The position numbers and the translations under genes were made by a program. Under the pieces are notes generated by a model that was not told the DNA's origin, made no database searches, and was given only the letters and a program-made list of their open reading frames with translations. A stretch of 64,000 nucleotides of DNA from Diphasiastrum complanatum (Eukaryota; Streptophyta; Lycopodiopsida; Lycopodiales; Lycopodiaceae), in the NCBI GenBank assembly GCA_029204225.1, contig CM055113.1, positions 30,257,524 to 30,321,523 of the forward strand, read 5' to 3'. Below, one piece after another: positions 34,469 through 45,970 of this stretch; position 1 is the stretch's first letter; every line of letters begins with the position of its first letter.

Positions 34469-34985
34469 ATGTTATCGTTCTCATCTGTTGATGTCCCATC
34501 ATATTTACGACCATGTTTTGGGAAAAAACCAATATTCTCTAACAATATATTATCATTTGGGTCGTTTGGTTCTGACAATCATTGTGCCAATGTTGACACT
34601 CGATTCGAGAGTGTGGAAGTTGACATGCTCACTGAGTCAAGCAGCAATCAGTCAAAGAGTGAGACTAATGAGGAAAATGATTACCAAGAATGTTCACCAA
34701 TTGTATTTTGTCGTAGGGGGCGTTCCTTTGGTAAGAATAGAAAAGATTTTTTGACAGCTGATCAACAAGTTCAGGAGGCATTGCATTCGTTTTATTGCAA
34801 TGCAAATTGTTTAATAAAGTAAGGAAAACAAAAGATAAAAAGATGGAGAACTTTTTATTTAGGTCTGAGTCCTAGTGAGCAAGACGTGTTTCTATCCTCA
34901 CAATTGATATCTTGTTTGAAAAAAACGTTTGACTATAGTCTGGGGAATGACCTCGTTTGTAGAGGGGCATTCATATACCTAAAAA
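34469..34985 (+). pseudogene. Unrecognised ORF with one in-frame stop
   Basis: A 117-codon frame from an ATG at 34469 ends at TAA (34820). The same frame then stays open for about 50 more codons, with a helix-rich region (LGLSPSEQDVFLSSQLISCL) and a DLVCRGAFIYL stretch. It runs into the minisatellite at 34985. The first part is Ser/Asn/Glu-rich, the rest has paired Cys. It resembles the N-terminal part of a larger protein, perhaps from a DNA transposon, but I cannot name a family. Confidence 0.35.
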
Positions 34986-35310
34986 ATGGTCCAAAAATAC
35001 CTCGAACATGGCCAGAAAACACCTCGAAAATGGCCAACAAATACCTCGAAACGTTCCTCGAAAAACCTCAAAAAATTGACACTCACCCTTGAAATACCTC
35101 AAAAAATTAAGACATGCACCCTCGAAACGTTCCTCGAAATACCTCAAAAAATTGAGACACCCTTGAAATCGACTCCAAAATTGAAATCTCCAAAAATTCG
35201 AGTTTCGAGTCTCAAAAAATTCGTCCAATTTGAGTGCGCATGTAGTGCAATTCGTGTCTAGAAAAATTCGAGTTTAGACATTCGTGTCTAGAAAAATTCT
35301 TTGAATTCGA
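34986..35310. repeat. Degenerate minisatellite, CCTCGAAA / CTCAAAAAATT units
   Basis: Irregular repeats of CCTCGAAA, CCTCAAAAAATTGA and GTGTCTAGAAAAATTCGAG. Confidence 0.75.
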
Positions 35311-35346
35311 GTCGAGTCTAGTGTGAGAAAATTTCTCTTAATTCGA

Positions 35347-35484
<138 letters not shown>

Positions 35485-35579
35485 TTTAGACTTTTTGTGT
35501 TTTGAGAGAGAGTTTGTCCAATTCAAGTTTGTGCAATTCGAGTCGAGTTGAGTTCGTCCAATTCAGGTTGAGTCTTCAT

Positions 35580-35817
<238 letters not shown>

Positions 35818-35860
35818 TTTTTTGAGATTTTTTTAAAGTTTTGTGTGTGCGCGCGCGCGA

Positions 35861-36815
35861 ATTTGACAAAAAAATTTTAGGGTTTTTTCATAGCTAGGAT
35901 TTTTAAGATTTCCAGATTAAAGAAAATAGCTGTCTGAATGATCGATTCTTGTGTGTAAAGAAAACTTGAAAATTTAGATTTTATCTTGTTATAATTATCA
36001 TGGCCGCCTTATCCATCATGTGAATTTTGAACTGGTCGGGATTTCGAAATGGATTAGATGCATGAAATTTATCACCACTTATCAATCAGTAGGTATGTAA
36101 GGACAATCATCCTAGTTTTGTAGTTTCAACTGGCTCTGTTCTCGTCAATCAGTGTCCAAGATTCTTACAACATTCTAAAGGTATCGAGGCGGTAAAGAAC
36201 AACCATACTATGTATAGGGATCATCTTCTCTAGTGGTAAGACTCCACAATCTCGACTGGTGAATATATAATAAATGAAGTTAGTACTAAGTAGGTGGATG
36301 AACCTCTCAGGTGCTCCTCAGCAGGACAGGGTCTGGTTGTTTTTCCATTTCCTTTTGGGCCAAAATGTGTTGTGCATTGCCGAACATAATGGTTGGAGCT
36401 ACTTTCAAGTCTTCAGGAGTTCACATCCGTCAAATCATCAGTAATAAATAATCATTGGATGCTTTGATGCATTTTATATTCAAATTTGTGAAAGCAGTAG
36501 TTATTATCAAATTTTTTGATGCATTCGGTTCAAATTTGTGAAAGCAGCGATAATTATCAGATGTTTTCATACAGTGAAAATATGATCAGAAATTGATAAG
36601 TGTAGAGCGGGGTATAAATATTACTAAGGGCAGCTTCCATTGGAGGTGAAAAGCATTTCTAAGATGAGCATGGGCATGACGCCATTTCTTCTTAGTAGCT
36701 ATTCTCTTTATAATACTCCTTTGCTTAAATCATGATTAGCCATCTTCTAGTCAAATATTATAAGGCATCAATCCCATAATAACAGCGATAATAATTCTAG
36801 CGATATTAATAATAA
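35861..36815. other. Unassigned DNA
   Basis: No gene recognised. A roughly 50-base sequence around 36440-36500 (GTGAAAGCAG.RRTTATCA) is repeated once. Confidence 0.45.
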
Positions 36816-37005
36816 ATAACAATTCGTTTCTAGAGAAATTTGTTTCTAAGAAAATTTGTTTCAAGTGTCTCCAAAAATTCGTGTATAGCAAAATTCGTTT
36901 CTGGAGAAATTCGTGTCTAAAGAAATTCGTGTCTCCAAAAATTGAGTCTCCACCAAAAATCCGTGTCTCCAAAAATGAAGTCTCCGAAATTCGTGTCTAG
37001 AGAAT
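36816..37005. repeat. Degenerate minisatellite, AAATTCGTGTCTMNA units
   Basis: About ten imperfect copies of a 15-18 base unit related to the blocks at 35250 and 35590. Confidence 0.8.
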
Positions 37006-38080
<1,075 letters not shown>

Positions 38081-38202
38081 GGAAGATCTTGTTTGAATTT
38101 TGAATTAGGATGGGACTAATGTGCATGTCTGGGACAGGATGCATACATCCTTCTCCCCATGCATGCATGTAAGAATTTTAGTTAGTTTTTTTTGAAAAAG
38201 TA

Positions 38203-38255
38203 CATGGGGTAGGAGGATGCATGGATGCCCACCCCATGCATCCTCCTACCCCATG
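38203..38255. repeat. Perfect 22-bp inverted repeat
   Basis: Arms 38203-38224 and 38234-38255 (CATGGGGTAGGAGGATGCAT and its complement) are separated by 9 bases. A related CCCCATGCATGC word lies 45 bases upstream. It may be the remains of a fold-back element. Confidence 0.9.
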
Positions 38256-38270
38256 CATAGGCGCAGATGT

Positions 38271-38272
<2 letters not shown>

Positions 38273-38324
<52 letters not shown>

Positions 38325-38330
38325 CATATA
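38273..38330. repeat. (CA)n-(TA)n compound microsatellite
   Basis: CA units, then TA units. Confidence 0.96.
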
Positions 38331-38601
38331 TGATTTCTTTCAAAGAGAGAGGGAGGAGGGAGCCCACCCTCTCTCTCTCTCTCTTTTTCTTTGTCCCATA
38401 ATCATTTTTGGATTTTGACAATCCAAAAAACACATAAGTAGACCACCCACCACAAAGCTTATTCACATTGTACTCTGAAATTTTTGGCTTTCTAAACTCA
38501 AATTGAACTGCAACTTGATTTGTAGATTGTCTCAAATTTCCTTGCTCTTAAGAAATGGTAGATTTTTTTAGGCTTTTAATTACAATATTTTCAAGTTTCA
38601 A

Positions 38602-38603
<2 letters not shown>

Positions 38604-38645
<42 letters not shown>
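38604..38645. repeat. (AT)n microsatellite
   Basis: About 20 AT units. Confidence 0.96.
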
Positions 38646-38649
<4 letters not shown>

Positions 38650-38660
38650 ATATACTTTCC

Positions 38661-38700
38661 TCTGAAGAGAGAGCAAGAGGGAGACCACCCGCCGTGGCGG
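38661..38700. repeat. Left arm of a palindrome split by an LTR element
   Basis: CCTCTGAAGAGAGAG...GGGAG.CCACCCGCC is nearly complementary to 52236-52275. Without the intervening 13.5 kb the two arms would form a roughly 35-bp imperfect palindrome centred on the GGCGG target site. Confidence 0.8.
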
Positions 38701-38724
38701 TGTTGTAAAGCTACCTTTACAAGC

Positions 38725-38845
38725 TTTACTTCCGGCGCCATCGGCGCCAGCTATGTCCCCGGCGCCAGCAGCGCTCCTGCTGCTCCCGGCGCCAAAGGCA
38801 CCGGTGCTGCTCCCGGCGCCACTGTGACCAGAATCCAGCCGGCGC
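38725..38845 (+). repeat. GGCGCC minisatellite in family-B LTRs
   Basis: The 5' part of each family-B LTR contains seven to nine GGCGCC hexamers at irregular 6-25 base spacing. Related blocks are at 39575-39695, 43560-43665 and 52030-52130. Copy number differs between them, with the 43.6-kb copy about 20 bases shorter. Confidence 0.9.
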
Positions 38846-39550
38846 CAAGTTCCTATGGCTGAAAATCTTTGATCGGTTCTAGCGGAGTCCAGAGAGCTCA
38901 GATCGATGTGCAATCACCTCACACGATCTAGGCATGATTAAAAGAAGCCTGGGGATCAATAAAATCTAGAGAGAGAAAATGACTTTCTAGAAAGAGAAAA
39001 TTCTAGAGAGAGAAAAACGTGCTTTACTAGCTTGGGTAGAGTGCTTGGTATGAGGGGGGGTGCCGAATCACACCAATACTATAGGGGAGTGCGGGTTGCG
39101 ACTCAGGGCGAGCTCCAACCAAGTCTCAGCCTCCCTTGCTGGAATGTTGTCATGGCTCTCGCCTTGGCATGCTAGCGCCCCGGAGACTAGGGTCGGTCAC
39201 ACAGTTGAAATGTAACCTTCTCAGATTTATCAATAAAGTGGGATTTTTCTCAAACTGACTCTGATTACCTTCTGGGTTTCAGTGTTCGGTAAAAGCGCCA
39301 GTTATAAGGCCGCTTTCAAAATTTTTAACTTGGCACATAGCTGAGGGTCGTATCCCAGGACGCCAGCGGTATGCCGTCGGGACCATTTGGTCCGTGGCGC
39401 CAGCGGTATGCTGTTGGAACCATTTGGTCTATGAACTGGTTGTTTCCATATTTGTCGCGGCTTGTGGTTCTGAGTGTTCCTTGCATGAACGTGAATGGGT
39501 TAAGCTCTTGGGGAACGGGCTCTAACCTGTCGGCTGAGTTGGATGGCTTG

Positions 39551-40795
39551 TGTTGTAAAGCTACCTTTACAAGCTTTACTTGCGGCGCCATCGGCGCCAG
39601 CTATGTCCCCGGCGCCAGTAGCGCCACTGCTGCTCCCGGCGCCGACGGCGCCGGCGCCGCTCCCGGCGCCACTGTGACCAGAATCCAGCCGGCGCCAAGT
39701 TCCTATGGCTGAAAATCTTTGATCGGTTCTAGCGAAGTCCAGAGAGCTCAGATCGATGTGCAATCACCTCACACGATCTAGGCATGATTAAAGGAAGCCT
39801 GGGGATCAATAAAATCTAGAGAGAGAAAATGACTTTCTAGAAAGAGAAAATTATAGAGAGAGAAAAACGTGCTTTACCAGCTTGGGTAGAGTGCTTGGTA
39901 TGAGAGGGGGTGCCGAATCACACCAATACTATAGGGGAGTGCAGGTTGCGACTCAGGGCGAGCTCCAACCAAGTCTCAGCCTCCCTTGCTGGAATGTTGT
40001 CATGGCTCTCGCCTTGGCATGCTAGCGCCCCGGAGACTAGGGTCGGTCACACACTTGAAATGTAACCTTCTCAGATTTATCAATAAAGTGGGATTTTCTT
40101 CAAACTGACTCTGATTACCTTCTGGGTTTCAGTGTTCGGTAAAAGCGCCAGTTGTAAGGCCGCTTTCAAAATTTTTCACTTGGCACATAGCTGAGGGTCG
40201 TATCCCGGGATGCCAGCGGTATGCCGTCGGGACCATTCGGTCCGTGGCGCCAGCGGTATGCTGTCGGGACCATTTGGTCCAAGAACTGGTTGTTTCTATA
40301 TCTGTCGCGGCTTGTGGTTCTGAGTGTTCCCTGCATGAACGTGAATGGGTTAAGCTCTTGGGGAACGGGCTCTAACCTATCGGCTGAGTTGGATGGCTTG
40401 CTTGGGTGGATGTTACCTGTTTATGGCTGTCCAGTCTGGCGTGGCGCCAGGTTGGCTTCCAGCGCTCGTGACGAAGCTTTCAGTTGGTTAAGTCTGATGT
40501 AAGTCAGACCGCTTGCTTGGAATGGATGTTACTCGTTTGTAACGAAGCTTCGAGTTGGTTAAGTTTGATGTATGTCGGGCGGCTTGCTTGGAGGGAAGTC
40601 ACCCACGTCGGGACCCCCGATCTGGCATGGCGCCAGGTTGGATCTCAATGTTGGTTTTCGGAACTTCAAGTTGGTTAAGTCTGATCGTTGTTGGCGAGTT
40701 GGCTGCTTGTATGTCAAGTGGGTTTGGATGGCAAGAGTTGAAGGCTGGGAAGCTAAGTCGTGGTTCCCGGCTCCCTTTGGGATGCCTGCGCTACA
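39551..40795 (+). mobile_element. Solo LTR (family B) inside the 5' LTR
   Basis: A full 1245-bp family-B LTR, TGTTG...CTACA, flanked by GCTTG (39546-39550 and 40796-40800). It interrupts the older LTR, whose sequence resumes at 40801 with CTTGGGTGGATG. No internal region remains, so it arose by LTR-LTR recombination after insertion. Confidence 0.93.
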
Positions 40796-41197
40796 GCTTG
40801 CTTGGGTGGATGTTACCTGTTTATGGCTGTCCAGTCTGGCGTGGCGCCAAGTTGGCTTCCAGCGCTCGTGACAAAGCTTTGAGTTGGGTAAGTCTGATGT
40901 AAGTCAGACCGCTTGCTTGGAATGGATGTTACTCGTTTGTAACGAAGCTTCGAGTTGGTTAAGTTTGATGTATGTCGGGCGGCTTGCTTGGAGGGAAGTC
41001 ACTCACATCGGGACCCCCGATCTGGCATGGCGCCAGGTTGGATCTCAATGTTGGTTTTCGGAACTTCAAGTCTGTTAAGTCTGATCGTTGTTGGCGAGTT
41101 GGCTGCTTGTATGTCAAGTGGGTTTGGATGGCAAGAGTTGAAGGCTGGGAAGCTAAGTCGTGGTTCCCGGCTCCCTTTGGGATGCCTGCGCTACATG

Positions 41198-41209
41198 TGG
41201 TATCAGAGC
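41198..41209 (+). promoter_or_regulatory. Primer binding site for initiator tRNA-Met
   Basis: TGGTATCAGAGC two bases after the end of the outer 5' LTR. Confidence 0.93.
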
Positions 41210-41285
41210 CGACTGGCCGGTCAGCTATGCGGATCTCACGGAAATGGCCACGGTTTGGGGTTCATCAAGACAACTACTGTGCAAG

Positions 41286-41671
41286 GTGCTACCCACAGTG
41301 TAAGCACGGGTGCGTCCACGGTCGGGGTGGTCGGCAGAACGGGGGACTTGATGAGTCAAGGTGCTGCCCTTGAGGTGTAAGCACGGTCAGTTCTCGCGGT
41401 TCGGGCCTGGTGCTGTCTGCATGTAGGACGGATGAGGCAAAGTGCTGCCTAGGGAGGTGAAAGCACGGTCTGTACCTTGTGGGGTGCGGGGCGACATATT
41501 CGAACTGTACGGGTTAACCATTGATACAGAGATGCTGCTCGAATTCGGGTGTAAAGCACGGGTGGTTAGCTGCCGGTGCGGGATAGCTGCCGATCGTTTA
41601 GCTATAAGGGCTATCGACCAAAAAGTGGTGGGGCGTGACTGAGGCAATGTGCTGCTTAATGGTGAAAGCAC
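41286..41671 (+). other. Five-hairpin leader array (family B copy)
   Basis: Same five GTGCT...AGCAC units as at 10523-10908, with the same spacing. Paired arms are unchanged, while loop and flanking bases differ (for example ACCC for GCCC in unit 1, TTGAGG for TCGAGG in unit 2). Confidence 0.82.
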
Positions 41672-41689
41672 GGATAGTTGGAAGGGTGT

Positions 41690-43532
41690 CCTATGTGGGC
41701 TGATTCCGTGATCGATTTGTATGGACGCGGCCAGGCAAAGGTCCGTTGGTAGGACCATCTCAAAGGGGGACCTTGTCTTTGTTACTTGTTAGTAAACCTG
41801 CCTGAGTGTCTTACTTGTACGTATTCGTGGTGAGTCTTAGTACTCGTGCTTTGCCTGGTTTGCATGATTGCTTGTGATACAAGGAGCTGATGGCTCGAGA
41901 AGGAACCTTTTCTTTTGAAAGCTGATACCATCAAACAAAGAGGACTACAGAATCTGTGGGGCGGATTTGCAGTTCAAGTACTCACACGTGAACGACAACG
42001 AAACGACTCAATGTTTGCAAAGGATGGATGGCTAGCCTGTTTATTGGGTTAGTTTCATTGGCGACAATGCCCACCAGACGCAAGCAGGAAGTCAAAAGTT
42101 GGAAAGGGCAATTTCAGAGGAGATCTTCTATAGCAGTTGGTCTTCATTTTGGGACGGCCACCTTCGGAACTGAAACTCACTGAGCATGGGTGATATCCAG
42201 TATCAGTTGGGTTTTTCCTCAAAGGGGAAAAGACTAGGATCCTCTTCAGAGATTGGCAACAAGTTGGATCGAGCCATAATCCTAGCAGATGGGAAGCAAA
42301 GTGTTGGAAAGGCTTTTTGTCCGAAGAACTCTACTCTAAGTCCGATCAACTGATTTATTAAGTGGAGGGGAACTATCACACACACCTCTCTCTTGGGGCA
42401 AATTTTGAATGAAAGTTGATCAAAATGGGGGCAAATTCAAGGTGACCTAGCCATACTCACACGAGGAGACTGGCGAACTTTGGACCTAATAAGTTGACAA
42501 GTTTTTGTTGTGGAAAGGAAAGTTTGTTATAGGCTTTCTCTGGACCAGCAATGATGAGGAAACATATGAGTACGCTGGCTTGTGTTACGTGTAAGGCAGC
42601 TGATCAATGAAGGAACTGTGAAAGTTGAGTCTTGCATGAAAGGCTTGGTATTTCGAACGGACGCTAAGGGACAGTTCGCGTTGAGATCGGATTAGTGCAA
42701 ACTTTGGGTGCATGTTTTTGATTCAAAGAGAGCTACTTGAAGCCAAGCTCGATGTACACTTCTTGTTTTGACCGTGAGGCAACTGACCAGTGATGGAATT
42801 GTGAAAGTCAAGTTTTGCGCGACGGACATGGTGCTTCAAACAAACGCGAAGAGATAGTTCGGATGCGGATCAAACTGGTGCGACCCTTTGGCTTTCCACG
42901 AGGTCAATGGTTACATTTGGACTGATTCAAAGAGCTACTTCAAGCTAAGTGAGAGGTGCATTGCGGAGTACTCAATCTTTGCCTACCTTAAAGAGCCAAG
43001 ATGGAAAAGTATCAAGATCAGGCTGGGACAAGGAGAGAAATCAAGGTGCAGAAGCAACAAGGCACGGAGTGGACCATAAAGAGGACAATCAAACGATAAA
43101 TCCTTCGGCTCAGGGAGCCTTGATACCTGTGTGGAACTGAACAAATCTGGAGCTCAGGGAGCTCAACACAAAGTGCATCAAGGACAAATCAGGAGCTCAA
43201 AGGAGTTCCAAAGTCGAAAGTCAAAAGCGACAGGGACGAACATTTCAAAGAAAGGCCTCTGTCATCAGTTAATAAGGTTCTCGAGTTTTACGAAAGCGAT
43301 ATCAAATCTACGCTTTTCCCGGACAAAGATATATTTTCAAGTTATGTAATTTTTCAGTACAAAGAGCTGAGCCTCCGACTTGTGGTGTGCCAGCTTCAAT
43401 GTTAATAAAAAGTGGCCAGTAAATTGAGTACTGTGCCAAGTAGCTTAAATGTATAGTCATTTTAATTGGGAGACACCTTTACTTTAATCTGACATCTGAT
43501 GAGGACATCAGATTTTATAAAGGTGGGGTGGA
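41690..43532 (+). other. Non-coding interior of the family-B element
   Basis: No ORF above about 70 codons has a recognisable motif. It contains an imperfect tandem duplication of about 190 bases (42583-42756 and 42773-42960), a short repeat with GGAGCTCAGGGAGCTCAA around 43100-43200, the CTGATG-AGGA-CATCAG hairpin at 43496-43511 and the polypurine tract AAAGGTGGGGTGGA just before 43533. Confidence 0.75.
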
Positions 43533-44680
43533 TGTTGTAAAGCTATCTTTACAAGCTTTACTTCCGGCGCCATCGGCGTCAGCTATGTCCCCGGCGCCAG
43601 CAGCGCTCCTGCTACTCCCGGCGCCGCTCCCGGCGCCACTGTGACCAGAATCCAGCCGGCGCCAAGTTCCTATGGCTGAAAATCTTTGATCGGTTCTAGC
43701 GGAGTCCAGAGAGCTCAGATCGATGTGCAATCACCTCACACGATCTAGGCATGATTAAAGGAAGCCTGGGGATCAATAAAATCTAGAGAGAGAAAATGAC
43801 TTTCTAGAAAGAGAAAATTCTAGAGAGAGAAAAACGTGCTTTACTAGCTTGGGTAGAGTGCTTGGTATGAGGGGGGGTGCCGAATCACACCAATACTATA
43901 GGGGAGTGCGGGTTGCGACTCAGGGCGAGCTCCAACCAAGTCTCAGCCTCCCTTGCTGGAATGTTGTCATGGCTCTCGCCTTGGCATGCTAGCGCCCCAG
44001 AGACTAGGGTCGGTCACACACTTGAAATGTAACATTCTCAAATTTATCAATAAAGTGGGATTTTTCTCAAACTGACTCTGATTACCTTCTGGGTTTCAGT
44101 GTTCGGTAAAAGCGCCAGTTGTAAGGCCGCTTTCAAAATTTTTAACTTGGCACATAGCTGAGGGTCGTATCCCGGGACGCCAGCGGTATGCCGTCGGGAC
44201 CATTCGGTTCGTGGCGCCAGCGGTATGCTGTCGGGACCATTTGGTCTAGGAACTGGTTGTTTCCATATCTGTCGCGGCTTGTGGTTCTGAGTGTTCCTTG
44301 CATGAACGTGAATGGGTTAAGCTCTTGGGGAACGGGCTCTAACCTGTCGGCTGAGTTGGATGGCTTGCTTGGGTGGATGTTACCTGTTTATGGCTGTCTA
44401 GTCTGGCGTGGCGCCAAGTTGGCTTCCAGCGCTCGTGACAAAGCTTTGAGTTGGTTAAGTCTGATGTAAGTCAGATCGCTTGCTTGGAATGGATGTTACT
44501 CGTTTGTAACGAAGCTTCGAGTTGGTTAAGTTTGATGTATGTCGGGCGGCTTGCTTGGAGGGAAGTCACTCACATCGGGACCCCCGATCTGGCATGGCGC
44601 CAGGTTGGATCTCAATGTTGGTTTTCGGAACTTCAAGTCGGTTAAGTCTGATCGTTGTTGGCGAGTTGGCTGCTTGTATG
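43533..44680 (+). repeat. Outer 3' LTR, first segment
   Basis: Family-B LTR from TGTTG up to GCTTGTATG, where a reversed solo LTR is inserted. The remaining roughly 82 bases lie at 52154-52235. GTATG occurs at 44676-44680 and 52149-52153. Confidence 0.92.
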
Positions 44681-44811
44681 TGTAGCGCAGGCATCCCAAA
44701 GGGAGCCGGGAACCACGACTTAGCTTCCCAGCCTTCAACTCTTGCCATCCGAACCCACTTGACATACAAGCAGCCAACTCGCCAACAACGATCAGACTTA
44801 ACCAACTTGAA

Positions 44812-45729
44812 TGTTGCGCCGGCGCCTCAAAGGGCACTGGGACTTGAGCGGTTTCCCCAACACGCGCTTAAGTCTAACATTCATCCATCATGCACTTACG
44901 TAAAAGCCAACTCAGAATCGTAACAAGCTTAACCATTCAGACTTAAGAAAACTGGAATCCCAACCAACCCGAAAGCCAACTCAGAATCCGTCCCCAAAAG
45001 GTAACCAAAGGCAAAGACAAGTCACACATGAAACCCAAGGCATAGTGGTCGCCAAACTGACCAATTGGCATAGTGGCAAGCCCCATGTTGATGACAGGGA
45101 CCCTTAGGCGCCAGCGACGCAAAAAGGTTGTAGTAAGGGTCCTTCCACTTGGACCAGTCCCGGAGGCGAAACCGAAATGGTAATCATCCCCAAGGATCAA
45201 CTTTATTAGATTTGGAAGAGGTTACATTCATACATAGACTGACCGGTCTCGGGGCCACCAACACGTGCTGGGCATTGTGCCTGGCTCGTGCTGGTAGAGG
45301 GAGCTGAGACCTGGCAACTGGATTCCTGGCGCTGGTTGAGCTGCCCAAGTTTCTGTCTGCCGGACTCTCCCTATAGTTCTGCTGTGATTCGGCGCACCCC
45401 CTCTGTTCTGAAACATAGTGCTTTCTGGTAAAGCACGCTTTTTGGGACTTAGTTTTTATTTTGCTGATTAAGCCTGGCAAGCCTGGCAGAATCAGTCAGG
45501 CTCCCGGACATGGGTCCCGGGAGCCGTTCCGGTGGCAGAATCAACTTGCTTCCTGACTAGGCCATGACTCGAGCTCCAGAGCTAGCTCATGACTTGTGAC
45601 TACTTGACTGGCTCACCACAGGTCGGAGGCTCAGTCCTTGACGTTCTAACTTGCTCTGGGACTTTAGGGAGTGTCACCCCTTAGAGTCTTACAGGGCACG
45701 TTGGGTGCACCTGAGTCAGCTTTACAACA
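44812..45729 (-). repeat. 3' LTR of the pol-only element
   Basis: 918 bp, highly similar to 50140-51057. Preceded (minus strand) by the CTGATG-AGGA-CATCAG hairpin at 45751-45766 and the polypurine AAACGAGGGGAGGA at about 45730-45743. Confidence 0.92.
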
Positions 45730-45970
45730 TCCTCCCCTCGTTTGAAAAAGCTGATGTCCTCATCAGGGCCAAACTAGACCTAGGACGTATGGCACGGGCT
45801 TAATTCACCGGCCTTAGCAACTTTGAATTACAAAATACATTGGCAGTAGCACAGGAAAAGTGTAGATAAAGTTCACTTACGTAAAACCTATGTAAAGCTG
45901 CAAGTGATTTATTGGCAAACTTAAGAAAAATACCGGAAAGTTCCTTGAACTTCAGAATGGCCATGAATGT

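Noticed and set aside
39551-41195. A single 1645-bp family-B LTR starting at 39551.
   Set aside because: The sequence contains a complete LTR end (CTACA at 40795) followed by the GCTTG duplication and the rest of an older LTR, so it is a solo LTR inside another LTR.
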